Source of the DNA: Rhabditoides inermis
Taxonomy: Eukaryota > Nematoda > Chromadorea > Rhabditida > Rhabditidae
Length of the DNA stretch: 64,000 nt
NCBI GenBank assembly: GCA_963966185.1
Contig: CAWZYM010000363.1
Location: 241,001 to 305,000 of the forward strand
Direction of reading: 5' to 3'
The notes beneath the pieces were generated by a model that saw only the letters and a list, made by a program, of their open reading frames with translations, was not told where the DNA came from and did no database searches. Each line of letters starts with the position of its first letter. Positions within the stretch are counted from its first letter, which is position 1. The translations under genes and the position numbers were made by a program. Shown in pieces: positions 36,962-48,900 of the stretch.

Positions 36962-39900
36962 ATGGAAAAAATGGATGGAAATGGAGAAGGTCCGGGAACA
37001 AGTGCAAGTTGTGCAGTGTGTATGGGTGACTTGGGGGAGAATGTGATTGCATGTGCAACATGCTGGAACAAAACACATGGGAGGTGTACGGGGATGACGA
37101 GGGAAGAAAGAAAGAGGGTTGAGGAGGGAATGACGTCATGGGTGTGTTCTGAGTGTGAACTGCATGGCAGTCACTCAACGCTTCCCGACCTCGATGGACT
37201 CTTCTTTGACAGTCCACTCACTCGCCCTAAGGGGAAACGAGCTGTGCTGCAGAGTGTCCTGGTAGAGACGGGAGAGAGTGAGCCCCATTGTGTACGCATG
37301 ATATCACTGAACATCAACGGATTGAGAGGAAAGATAGACGATCTGAGGAGAGTGGCGGACACGTACAAACCGCATGTTATTGGAGTACAAGAGACGAAGT
37401 TGGACAATGGGATCGAGAGCAAAGAACTGAAAGTGGCTGGATATGAACTGTTTCGGAAGGACCGGACAGCGGGAGGAGGGGGAGTGGCACTGTATGTGAA
37501 CAGTGCGTTGCGACCCTCGTTGGTGAGGGAAGAGACTTCTTTGGAATTGGTGGCTGTGAGGTGCAGGGGAGAGAAAAGGAGTCAGTTCGTGGTGGCCTCG
37601 GTCTACCGTAGCCCGACTAGAGCTATGTCGGCAGCTAAGATTGAGGAGTTTGTGGATGAGCTGGACTCGTGGTTATCTCAGAGAGATACATCGATGGATG
37701 TGATTATCGGAGGAGATATGAATGTGTGTTGGAACAATAGTGAGTCGGCGAACCTCAAGGAGGTGTGCGCTGAACACTCGATGCAACAAGTTGTTTCACA
37801 CGTGACACATCGAAACCGATTGATTGATATTATGATGGTGAGCAGGCGAGTGAGGATAGCTGGAGTGAAGCACCTCGCTCCTGTCGAGAAAGAACATGAA
37901 CCCATTATGGTTGACACATGCATTCGATGCGAGAATCGAAAGGAGAGGCCAGTGAAGGGCTACGATTTCAAGAAGGCAAACTGGACGGGTCTGATAGAGT
38001 TTCTTGGAAAAGAAGTGCGATGTGATTGGATAGAGGATAGGAGTCTGTCGATTGATGACATGTGGAGAAAGTTTGTGGATGTGGTTAAAGCGGGTATGCA
38101 GAAGTGGATACCGCTCAAAACATTCCGCAGGAGAAGAGGGTGCGAGTGGATGAGCGAGAGTGTCAAGACCTTGCAGCGGCGGAAAGACGCACTGCACAAG
38201 TTGAGCAAGGAAAGGGGAGACAGCGAGGCAAAAGCTGCGTTTAGACATGCTCGAAAACAGCTGGCTAAAGAGACAGCCAACGAAAAGAAGAATTTCTTTG
38301 ATAAGAAATTTGCCTCTGTGGAGAGTCCTACAGATTTCTGGAAGACTATTGAGTGTCTGACAGGAAAAACGAAGGGCACGGAAATCCCCGATCTGACTGA
38401 CTCGAATGGAAAGAAGGCTGTGTCAGATCAGCAGAAGGCAGACATGCTCATGGAGCAGTTTGTCAAGGTTGGAAACACAATGGAAAGTGAGATGCCGGAG
38501 ATTGCATCGGATGCGGAGAGAATTCCTCCCTGCTCGAGAGAGTTTGTGGAGAAGTACATACGAGAGGCATCCGAGCAGAAGGCGAGTGGAATAGATGGAA
38601 TAACTGTGCGGTTGTTGAAGAGGTGTGTGAAACCATTGACTGCGCCAATCGTGGCTATGATCAATCGGTGTCTACACGAGGAGAAGTTCCCTCGGGGATG
38701 GAAGGAAGCGGTGATATCACCCATTCAGAAAGTGGAACACCCACAGCACCCAGTCGATTTCCGACCGGTGTCACTGCTTCCTATTGTGAGCAAGATGGCA
38801 GAAGAGTACGTGTTTGGAATGATGGTTGGACAGGTTGACCGGAAGCTATCTCCGAATCAGTTCGGATTCAGGAAGGGAAGGAGCACTGTGGATGCGGTAC
38901 TGAGTTTCCAGTATGGAATGAGCGAGTGCCTGCAGAGTTGTAAGAGGAAGGCTGCTCGGGCTGTTGCAGTGTTTTTCGATATTTCGAAAGCATTCGATAC
39001 GATCCCTCTTGGACATTTGGTAAATGTTCTAAGACATGAATTCAACCTTGCCGATTCGTACCTCAGATTGATGAAAGATTATCTGTCTAACAGGAGGATG
39101 CGAGTGCGAGTGAACGGGACTCTGAGTGAAGAGAAGGAGGTTGTAAGTGGAGTTCCGCAGGGAAGTATCCTAGGACCACTTCTATTCAATTGTTATGTGA
39201 ATCGTGTGGGGTCGATACAATTGAATGAAGGGGCGCGCATTGTTCAATACGCCGACGATACGGTGTATGTCTCTCGGTATCTTACCGATAGAGACAAGGA
39301 GAATGCACAAGAAGATGTGGAGAAACTGAGTGGGCTCTTCTCAGAGATGGGAATGAAGCTGAATGCGGGAAAGTGCAAGGTGATTCGAATGGGAGTGTAT
39401 GAGAAGGAACCAGATTTCGAGGTAAATCTGCACATTGGTGGAACAGAGCTCGAGTGCACTAGCCAGTACAAGTATCTCGGAGTGGCAATTGATCCTCTGA
39501 TGAACTTCAGTGGTCACGTGGCTGAGAGAGTGACGAAGGCTCGCCAAGCCATTGGTGCTTTGGTGCGAACTATGAGGAAGTGGGCTCCTCGAAGCGCCCT
39601 CGAGAAAGTGTACAAGGCGTGTATTGAGCCAGGACTGCTATATGCAGCAGAAGGATGGTTTCCTGCAAACGAGACGGACAGGGCAAGACTCGAAAGAGTG
39701 AATGTGCATGCAGCGAGGCTGGTGCAGAATGATTTCACGTCATCGGATGACCGAGTGCTAGAGAAGGCCAAGTGGAATACGGTAAAGAAGACCGTGAGCG
39801 AGAGAAGGAGGGTGCTCATGTGGAATTATGTGCACGGAGTGAGAGCCCCTCCAGATGGAATGCTGGTCCTGGTGTCGGACAGCGGAGTGAGAAGGACAGC

Positions 39901-40063
39901 ACGCGGTGGCCACTCACTGAGAGTGATGGAGCCTGTGGTGACAAGTGCGAGATTGCACGACTACCCGGTGAACGAGTTGAGAAGGCTATGGAATGCCCTA
40001 TCGGAGAAGGCTGTATTGGAGGAGACCAAACAGTCGTTCAAGCGTGCTGTCAAGAATCTGTGA
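36962..40063 (+). CDS. intact non-LTR retrotransposon (LINE, CR1/Jockey-like) ORF: PHD finger, AP endonuclease, reverse transcriptase
   Basis: One uninterrupted 1033-aa ORF. Residues about 16-62 form a PHD-like Cys/His finger (CAVCMGD, CATCWNKTHGRC, WVCSEC). Residues about 115-340 are an apurinic endonuclease domain (SLNINGLRGK, GVQETKLD, GGGVALYV, GGDMNVCWNN). Residues about 560-830 are the reverse transcriptase: DFRPVSLLPI, FGFRKGRSTVDA, FFDISKAFDTIP, VSGVPQGSILGPLLF and the catalytic YADD near 761. The element copies by target-primed reverse transcription. PHD, EN and RT in one ORF suggests the CR1 group or a relative. No stop or frameshift is seen, so it may be active. Codon use is A/G-rich, unlike the host genes. 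Confidence 0.93.
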   Translation: MEKMDGNGEGPGTSASCAVCMGDLGENVIACATCWNKTHGRCTGMTREERKRVEEGMTSWVCSECELHGSHSTLPDLDGLFFDSPLTRPKGKRAVLQSVLVETGESEPHCVRMISLNINGLRGKIDDLRRVADTYKPHVIGVQETKLDNGIESKELKVAGYELFRKDRTAGGGGVALYVNSALRPSLVREETSLELVAVRCRGEKRSQFVVASVYRSPTRAMSAAKIEEFVDELDSWLSQRDTSMDVIIGGDMNVCWNNSESANLKEVCAEHSMQQVVSHVTHRNRLIDIMMVSRRVRIAGVKHLAPVEKEHEPIMVDTCIRCENRKERPVKGYDFKKANWTGLIEFLGKEVRCDWIEDRSLSIDDMWRKFVDVVKAGMQKWIPLKTFRRRRGCEWMSESVKTLQRRKDALHKLSKERGDSEAKAAFRHARKQLAKETANEKKNFFDKKFASVESPTDFWKTIECLTGKTKGTEIPDLTDSNGKKAVSDQQKADMLMEQFVKVGNTMESEMPEIASDAERIPPCSREFVEKYIREASEQKASGIDGITVRLLKRCVKPLTAPIVAMINRCLHEEKFPRGWKEAVISPIQKVEHPQHPVDFRPVSLLPIVSKMAEEYVFGMMVGQVDRKLSPNQFGFRKGRSTVDAVLSFQYGMSECLQSCKRKAARAVAVFFDISKAFDTIPLGHLVNVLRHEFNLADSYLRLMKDYLSNRRMRVRVNGTLSEEKEVVSGVPQGSILGPLLFNCYVNRVGSIQLNEGARIVQYADDTVYVSRYLTDRDKENAQEDVEKLSGLFSEMGMKLNAGKCKVIRMGVYEKEPDFEVNLHIGGTELECTSQYKYLGVAIDPLMNFSGHVAERVTKARQAIGALVRTMRKWAPRSALEKVYKACIEPGLLYAAEGWFPANETDRARLERVNVHAARLVQNDFTSSDDRVLEKAKWNTVKKTVSERRRVLMWNYVHGVRAPPDGMLVLVSDSGVRRTARGGHSLRVMEPVVTSARLHDYPVNELRRLWNALSEKAVLEETKQSFKRAVKNL

Positions 40064-40070
40064 ATTTGTG

Positions 40071-40137
40071 ACCGTCGGAGACGGTGTTTTATCCTACTAA
40101 CAGTTGTTTTTATCGACTAGCGTGCTTATATAGCACG
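40071..40137 (+). other. LINE 3' UTR stem-loops
   Basis: ACCGTC-GGA-GACGGT (40071-40085) and CGTGCT-TATAT-AGCACG (40121-40137) are two perfect short hairpins within 75 bp of the LINE stop codon. They are candidate recognition structures for the element's own reverse transcriptase. No poly-A tail or clear target-site duplication was found. Confidence 0.5.
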
Positions 40138-40579
40138 TTGGTTGAACTAATCTAGTTCTCACAGTCGTTATAATCCAAGGCTCTGTCTTGTTTTCGGCTG
40201 AGAACAATTGGTACGGCTATATCCTCGTTACTCTCTATGAGTAGTGAGATAAACGCAATACCAACAATAAAAAAAATTAATTTGAAAATAAACGATAGGC
40301 GTGTTCCTATCAGAACAAAATGGGTGAATGCCTCCAATCCGATCAAGCATCCCGCGAAGCGGCCGTGAAAACTCTTGATTTCAACTCGTACCAACAGTCG
40401 CAGTGCAGGGATTTATCAGTCATAGCGACAAATGTGCGCCGGGTTCACGGACAGCAATCATATACTTATCCTACAACCTTGTGGAATAGTGCGTTCGACT
40501 CTCGATATGAAATCCTGCAGTACCAGTTCAAATTTAAAAAAGTTCTGTTGAAACTTATGGGCAAAATTTATGCTTTGAA

Positions 40580-42041
40580 AATGTTTTGTTGACTTCCAAA
40601 CTAACAAGCAAATGGCAATGGCGCACCCCCCACACTTTGCGAACTCTCGACGCTAGTTTGTAGATAGGCTCAAAAGAAACCCGTAGCCAAAAATCTGGCT
40701 GCCGGAGGGCACCGGAAATGCTAATTAATGAATTGCGCTCGCTTTGACTCTCCGCAATAGCGAGCTCTGCTCGTAGCTTCGGTAGCCTACTGGATAGGAA
40801 GCTAGCCGTTCAATGTGGTAGTCGCTGGATCGAATCCGCCCGCCGCAAAATCTTTTGTCACATTGCGATCATACTTCCTATCGGTACTTATAACTTCAAG
40901 GCTTCGAAAAATTTCAGGAACAACTTTTGCTAATGTTTTCATTTGTATTCATCATGCTTCATCATTAGTGTTGGGCAAAATCCTAATCCGAGTTGGATTT
41001 TGGATTTTGGATTAATCAAAATCCCAGATATTCAGGGTTTTGGATTTTGGATTAATCCGTAATCCAAAATTGTGGATTTCGGGTTTTGGATTAACCCAAA
41101 ATCCAAAATTTTTGGATTTTGGTTTTCAGATTAATCCAAACTTTGGATTTTGGATTAATCCAAGTTTTACATTGTCTTTTTGGCATCTTTATGCCTTACG
41201 AATAGTATAATTTGGTGTTTTTGATGTTTCTGTAAAGTTACAAAGGCGCCGTTATAGATTAAAAGCTCAAATAAAGTGAAATTTCATCATTTAAAACAAC
41301 ATTATTTTAACAATTTGTAAACGAGTAGATTAATCCAAAATCCAAAACCCGGATTTCTGGATTTTGGATTTTGGATTAATCCAAATCCCCAAAAAACTGG
41401 ATTTTGGATTTCGGATTAATCTGAAATCCGAAATTTCTAAGATTTTGGATTAAGATTCGGATTAATCCGATTAATCCGATTAATCCACGATTAATCCAAA
41501 TTTGGATTAATCCTGCCCAACACTATTCATCATGCTACACACTGTGCCAAATGAGGACGTACGCAGAAAATGTATTTTTGTTTGTTTTATTGCATACAGG
41601 CATGATCATGTCAGAAGAAATGTAAGACACAAAATTTTCGGATTGTGAAATTCGGCACAGATTTTTCCAAACATGTGATTTTGTTCGATACTGGCAAAAG
41701 ATTTTGCGGCGGGCGGATTCGATCCAGCGACTACCACATTGAACGGCTAGCTTCCTATCCAGTAGGCTACAGTAGGCTTCCTATCCAGTAGGCTACTGAA
41801 ATTTTTCGAAGCTTTGAAGTTATAAGTACCGATAGGAAGTATGATCGCATTGTGACAAAAGTTATCGCAAGGAGTCAAAGCGAGCGCAATTCATTAATTA
41901 CCATTTCCGGTGCCCTCCGGCAGCCAGATTTTTGGCTACGGGGTTCTTTTGGGTATATCTACAAACTAGCGTCGAGAGTTCGCAAAGTGTGGGAGTTCGC
42001 CATTGCCATTTGCTTGTAAGTATAAAAGTCAACAAAACAAT
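40580..42041. mobile_element. foldback element with rearranged arms and a GGATTAATCC-rich loop
   Basis: Left arm 40580-40920 and right arm 41700-42041 are inverted copies (TTTGTTGAC, AAGCAAATGGCAATGGCG, TGCCGGAGGGCACCGGAAATG, TACTTCCTATCGGTACTTATAA). The order differs: left is outer block / tRNA-like / TTTTGTCAC block, right is outer block / TTTTGTCAC block / tRNA-like, with TAGCCTACTGGATAGGAAGC duplicated in the right arm. The loop (40985-41520) repeats WTTTTGGATTAATCC. No transposase. Confidence 0.75.
40774..40851 (+). repeat. tRNA-like sequence in the left arm of the 40.6-kb foldback
   Basis: GGTAGCCTACTGGATAGGAAGC looks like a pol III A box, and GCTGGATCGAATCCGCC, about 30 nt downstream, like a B box. 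The anticodon and acceptor stems do not pair, so this is tRNA-derived at best. The inverted copy is at 41702-41775. Confidence 0.5.
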
Positions 42042-42044
42042 CTG

Positions 42045-42118
42045 TCCATGAGCGGAATCGAACCGACGATCGTGAGATTGTCAGCCGAACGCGCTACCAC
42101 CTGAGCCATGAGTGCGCC
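42045..42118 (-). repeat. tRNA-like sequence (pseudo-tRNA/SINE head)
   Basis: On the minus strand TGGCTCAGGTGGTAGCGCG is a good A box and GGTTCGATTCC a perfect B box, with tRNA-like spacing. Acceptor and anticodon stems are mostly unpaired, so I do not call a functional tRNA. It abuts the foldback right arm. Confidence 0.55.
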
Positions 42119-42239
42119 GAAATTGCGAACGGTTAATTCTATAACGTCTCAAAGCTTGCGGACTGGTCTCATGAGTGCAATGCGCATCTCCGCGTACATC
42201 TCTCCGCACCTATCCACTATCCATTTGATCATCCCGGCG

Positions 42240-42296
42240 TGGGCGATGTGGTGTAGTGGATAGTACGTCTGCCTCTCGAGTTCGAATCCGGCACAG
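42240..42296 (+). repeat. shortened tRNA-like sequence
   Basis: GATGTGGTGTAGTGGATAGT (A box) and GAGTTCGAATCCGGC (B box) are only about 20 nt apart, too close for a full tRNA. Probably a tRNA-derived SINE fragment. Confidence 0.5.
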
Positions 42297-42689
42297 TGAT
42301 TTTCACGTATGTTTTGCATACATACGTAATTTCATATTTTTGCTATCACACTGCAATGTGCGCCTCCATCTTATCCGACCGTATCCGATATTCAAAGTAC
42401 CGTACCCGAATGTGTGGTACCGGTTATCGAAGAACAGTAGCGAGCGCTATTCGAACGTGCTTCCATGTTCTATCATTTGCAACTCTATATTTTTGTTTGT
42501 TCTCTAACGGCGTTCAAAGTACCGTATACCTAATTAGGACCGAGCTGCAGTACGAAATTTAGGAGTACTGTCCATACAGTATCCTACAGTAACCGCAGTA
42601 CCTTAACACTCGCTCACGCGTCGCTAACACCTGGGAATGTGCACGTCATCACGATTCGATCGATATTCAATCGATAATCGATCAATGTT

Positions 42690-42751
42690 CACAGAGAGAG
42701 GGAGAGAGAGAGAGAGAACCCTCCTACACTCCTCTCCTCCCTCTCCCTCTC

Positions 42752-42797
<46 letters not shown>

Positions 42798-42815
42798 TCT
42801 CCGTCTCTCTCTCTC
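42690..42815. repeat. (GA)n/(CT)n tracts
   Basis: A GA run followed by a longer CT run; together they can pair as an inverted microsatellite. Confidence 0.9.
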
Positions 42816-42856
42816 TCCAACTTTTCCATACCTTTTCCACATACCAACTCAAACAT

Positions 42857-42958
42857 TGATATTCAATCGATAATGTAATCGATAATATATCGATATATCG
42901 ATAATAATATATCGATAATAATCGATAATCGATAATCGAATTCAATCGATTCAATCGA
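42857..42958. repeat. ATCGATAATATCGAT-rich boundary of the satellite
   Basis: About 100 bp built of ATCGATAAT and AATCGAT words directly preceding the first satellite unit; similar ATCGAT clusters occur at 42656-42685 and 17980-18005. Confidence 0.7.
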
Positions 42959-45900
42959 ATCTTATGTGACCACACCATTTTAGGGATGAAAAAGAGTGCC
43001 TGTTTAATAATTCCGCAAATTGTCTCGTGTATCCGACACCATCTTTTCATAAACAGACCCCATTCTTTGCAAAAACCAATTATTTCGATATTAAATTCAA
43101 AACACTTTTTCCAGCTCAGTTCGACATCTTATGTGACCACACCATTTTAGGGATGAAAAGAGTGCCTGTTTAATAATTCCGCAAATTGTCTCGTGTATCC
43201 GACACCATCTTTTCATAAACAGACCCCATTCTTTGCAAAAACCAATTATTTCGAAATTAAATTCAAAACACTTTTTCCAGCTCAGTTCGACATCTTATGT
43301 AACCACACCATTTTAGGGATGAAAAAGAGTGCCTGTTTAATAATTCCGCAAATTGTCTCGTGTATCCGACACCATCTTTTCATAAACAGACCCCATTCTT
43401 TGCAAAAACCAATTATTTCGATATTAAATTCAAAACACTTTTTCCAGCTCAGTTCGACATCTTATGTGACCACACCATTTTAGGGATGAAAAGAGTGCCT
43501 GTTTAATAATTCCGCAAATTGTCTCGTGTATCCGACACCATCTTTTCATAAACAGACCCCATTCTTTGCAAAAAAAATTATTTCGATACTAAATTCAAAA
43601 CACTTTTTCCAGCTCAGTTCGACATCTTATGTGACCACACCATTTTAGGGATGAAAAAGAGTGCCTGTTTAATAATTCCGCAAATTGTCTCGTGTATCCG
43701 ACACCATCTTTTCATAAACAGACCTCCTTTTTTGCAAAAACAAATTATTTCGATATTTAATTCAAAACACTTTTTCCAGCTCAGTTCGACATCTTATGTG
43801 ACAACACCAATTTATAATGAAAAAGAGTGCCTGTTTAATAGTTCCGCAAATTGTCTCGTGTATCCGACACCATCTTTTCATAAACAGACCACCTTTTTTG
43901 CAAAATAAATTATTTCGATATTTAATTCAATCACTTTTTCCAGCTCAGTTCGACATCTTATGTGACAACACCATTTTAGGGATGAAAAAGAGTGCCTGTT
44001 TGATAGTTCCGCAAATTGTCTCGTGTATCCGACACCATCTTTTCATAAACAGACCACCTTCTTTGCAAAATAAATTATTTCGATATTTAATTCAATAACT
44101 TTTTCCAGCTCAGTTCGACATCTTATGTGACCACACCATTTTAGGGATGAAAAAGAGTGCCTGTTTAATAATTCCGCAAATTTTCTCGTGTATCCGACAC
44201 CATCTTTTCAAAAACAGACCACCTTCTTTGCAAAATAAATTATTTCAATATTTAATTCAATCACTTTTTTCAGCTCAGTTCGACATCTTATGTGACCACA
44301 CCATTTCAGGGATGAAAAAGAGTGCCTGTTTAATAATTTCGCAAATTGTCTCGTGTATCCGACACCATCTTTTCATAAACAGACCTCCTTTTTTTGCAAA
44401 AACAAATTATTTCGATATTTAATTCAAAACACTTTTTCCAGCTCCGTTCGACATCTTATGTGACAACACCATTTTAGGGACGAAAAAGAGTGCCTGTTTA
44501 ATAATTCCGCAAATTGTCTCGTGTATCCGACACCATCTTTTCATAAACAGACCCCATTCTTTGAAAAAAACAAATGATTTCGATATTTAATTCAAAACAC
44601 TTTTTCCAGCTCCGTTCGACATCTTATGTGACAACACAATTTTAGGGACGAAAAAGAGTGCCTGTTTAATAATTCCGCAAATTGTCTCATGTATCCGACA
44701 CCATCTTTTGATAAACAGACCACCTTCTTTGAAAAAAAAAACAAATGATTTCGATATTTAATTCAAAACACTTTTTCCAGCTCAGTTCGACATCTTATGT
44801 GACAACACCATTTTAGGGATGAAAAAGAGTGCCTGTTTAATAATTCCGCAAATTATCTCATGTATCCGACACCATCTTTTCATAAACAGACCACCTTCTT
44901 TGTAAAATAAATTATTTCGATATTTAATTCAATCACTTTTTCCAGCTCAGTTCGACATCTTATGTGACCAGACCATTTTAGGGATGAAAAAGAGTGCCTG
45001 TTTAATAATTCCGCAAATTGTCTCGTGTAACCGACACCATCTTTTCATAAACAGACCCCATTCTTTGCAAAAACAAATTATTTCGATATTTAATTCAAAA
45101 CACTTTTTCAAGCTCAGTTCGACATCTTATGTGACAACACCATTTTAGGGATGAAAAAGAGTGCCTGTTTAAAAATTCCGCAAATTGTCTCGTGTATCCG
45201 ACACCATATTTTCATAAACAGACCCCATTCTTTGAAAAAAACAAATTATTTCGATATTTAATTCAAAACACTTTTTCCAGCTCCGTTCGACATCTTATGT
45301 GACAACACCATTTTAGGGATGAAAAAGAGTGCCTGTTTAATAATTCCGCAAATTGTCTTATGTATCCGACACCATCTTTTCATAAACAGACCCCATTCTT
45401 TGAAAAAAACAAATGATTTCGATATTTAATTCAAAACACTTTTTCCAGCTCCGTTCGACATCTTATGTGACAACATCATTTTAGGGATGAAAAAGAGTGC
45501 CTGTTTAATAATTCCGCAAATTGTCTCATGTATCCGACACCATCTTTTCATAAACAGACCACCTTCTTTGAAAAAACAAACAAATGATTTCGATATTTTA
45601 TTCAAAACATTTTTTCCAGCTCAGTTCGACATCTTATGTGACCACACCATTTTAGGGTAGAAAAAGAGTGCATGTTTAATAGTTCCGCAAATTGTCTCGT
45701 GTATCCGACACCATCTTTTCAAAAACAGACCACCTTCTTTGCAAAATAAATTATTTCAAAATTTAATTCAAAACACGTTTTCCAGCTCAGTTCGACATCT
45801 TATGTGACCACACCATTTTAGGGATGAAAAAGAGTGCCTGTTTAATAATTCCGCAAATTGTCTCGTGTATCCGACACCATCTTTTCAAAAACAGACCACC

Positions 45901-48900
45901 TTCTTTGCAAAATAAATTATTTCAATATTTAATTCAATCACTTTTTTCAGCTCAGTTCGACATCTTATGTGACCACACCATTTTAGGGATGAAAAAGAGT
46001 GCCTGTTTAAAAATTCCGCAAATTGTCTCGTGTATCCGACACCATATTTTCATAAACAGACCCCATTCTTTGAAAAAAACAAATTATTTCGATATTTAAT
46101 TCAAAACACTTTTTCCAGCTCCGTTCGACATCTTATGTGACAACACCATTTTAGGGATGAAAAAGAGTGCCTGTTTAATAATTCCGCAAATTGTCTTATG
46201 TATCCGACACCATCTTTTCATAAACAGACCCCATTCTTTGAAAAAACAAATGATTTCGATATTTAATTCAAAACACTTTTTCCAGCTCCGTTCGACATCT
46301 TATGTGACAACATCATTTTAGGGATGAAAAAGAGTGCCTGTTTAATAATTCCGCAAATTGTCTCATGTGTCCGACACCATCTTTTCATAAACAGAACCAC
46401 CTTCTTTGAAAAAAAAACAAATGATTTCGATATTTTATTCAAAACATTTTTTCCAGCTCAGTTCGACATCTTATGTGACCACACCATTTTAGGGTAGAAA
46501 AAGAGTGCATGTTTAATAGTTCCGCAAATTGTCTCGTGTATCCGACACCATCTTTTCAAAAACAGACCACCTTCTTTGCAAAATAAATTATTTCAATATT
46601 TAATTCAAAACACGTTTTCCAGCTCAGTTCGACATCTTATGTGACCACACCATTTTAGGGATGAAAAAGAGTGCCTGTTTAATAATTCCGCAAATTGTCT
46701 CGTGTATCCGACACCATCTTTTCAAAAACAGACCACCTTCTTTGCAAAATATATTATTTCAATATTTAATTCAATCACTTTTTTCAGCTCAGTTCGACAT
46801 CTTATGTGACCACACCATTTTAGGGTAGAAAAAGAGTGCATGTTTAATAGTTCCGCAAATTGTCTCGTGTATCCGACACCATCTTTTCAAAAACAGACCA
46901 CCTTCTTTGCAAAATAAATTATTTCAATATTTAATTCAAAACACGTTTTCCAGCTCAGTTCGACATCTTATGTGACCACACCATTTTAGGGATGAAAAAG
47001 AGTGCCTGTTTAATAATTCCGCAAATTGTCTCGTGTATCCGACACCATCTTTTCATAAACAGACCCCATTCTTTGAAAAAAACAAATGATTTCGATATTT
47101 AATTCAAAACACTTTTTTCAGCTCAGTTCGACATCTTATGTGACCACACCATTTTAGGGTAGAAAAAGAGTGCATGTTTAATAGTTCCGCAAATTGTCTC
47201 GTGTATCCGACACCATCTTTTCAAAAACAGACCACCTTCTTTGCAAAATAAATTATTTCAATATTTAATTCAAAACACGTTTTCCAGCTCAGTTCGACAT
47301 CTTATGTGACCACACCATTTTAGGGATGAAAAAGAGTGCCTGTTTAATAATTCCGCAAATTGTCTCGTGTATCCGACACCATCTTTTCATAAACAGACCC
47401 CATTCTTTGAAAAAAACAAATGATTTCGATATTTAATTCAAAACACTTTTTCCAGCTCCGTTCGACATCTTATGTGACAACACAATTTTAGGGACGAAAA
47501 AGAGTGCCTGTTTAATAATTCCGCAAATTGTCTCATGTATCCGACACCATCTTTTCATAAACAGACCCCATTCTTTGAAAAAAAAACAAATGATTTCGAT
47601 ATTTAATTCAAAACACTTTTTCCAGCTCCGTTCGACATCTTATGTGACAACACCATTTTAGGGATGAAAAAGAGTGCCTGTTTAATAATTCCGCAAATTG
47701 TCTTATGTATCCGACACCATCTTTTCATAAACAGACCCCATTCTTTGAAAAAAAACAAATGATTTCGATATTTAATTCAAAACACTTTTTCCAGCTCCGT
47801 TCGACATCTTATGTGACAACATCATTTTAGGGATGAAAAAGAGTGCCTGTTTAATAATTCCGCAAATTGTCTCATGTATCCGACACCATCTTTTCATAAA
47901 CAGACCCCATTCTTTGAAAAAAAAACAAATGATTTCGATATTTAATTCAAAACACTTTTTCCAGCTCCGTTCGACATCTTATGTGACAACACCATTTTAG
48001 GGATGAAAAAGAGTGCCTGTTTAATAATTCCGCAAATTGTCTTATGTATCCGACACCATCTTTTCATAAACAGACCCCATTCTTTGAAAAAAAACAAATG
48101 ATTTCGATATTTAATTCAAAACACTTTTTCCAGCTCCGTTCGACATCTTATGTGACAACATCATTTTAGGGATGAAAAAGAGTGCCTGTTTAATAATTCC
48201 GCAAATTGTCTCATGTATCCGACACCATCTTTTCATAAACAGACCACCTTCTTTGAAAAAAAAACAAATGATTTCGATATTTTATTCAAAACATTTTTTC
48301 CAGCTCAGTTCGACATCTTATGTGACCACACCATTTTAGGGAAGAAAAAGAGTGCATGTTTAATAGTTCCGCAAATTGTCTCGTGTATCCGACACCATCT
48401 TTTCAAAAACAGACCACCTTCTTTGCAAAATAAATTATTTCAATATTTAATTCAATCACTTTTTCCAGCTCAGTTCGACATCTTATGTGACCACACCATT
48501 TTAGGGAAGAAAAAGAGTGCATGTTTAATAGTTCCGCAAATTGTCTCGTGTATCCGACACCATCTTTTCAAAAACAGACCACCTTCTTTGCAAAATAAAT
48601 TATTTCAATATTTAATTCAATCACTTTTTCCAGCTCAGTTCGACATCTTATGTGACCACACCATTTTAGGGATGAAAAAGAGTGCCTGTTTAATAGTTCC
48701 GCAAATTGTCTCATGTATCCGACACCATCTTTTCATAAACAGACCACCTTCTTTGTAAAATAAATTATTTCGATATTTAATTCAATCACTTTTTCCAGCT
48801 CAGTTCGACATCTTATGTGACCACACCATTTTAGGGATGAAAAAGAGTGCCTGTTTAATAGTTCCGCAAATTGTCTCATGTATCCGACACCATCTTTTCA

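Noticed and set aside
42045..42118. Possible functional tRNA genes here and at 42240, 52815 and 61616
   Set aside because: A and B boxes are good, but acceptor, anticodon and T stems have several mismatches, so only tRNA-like status is supported.
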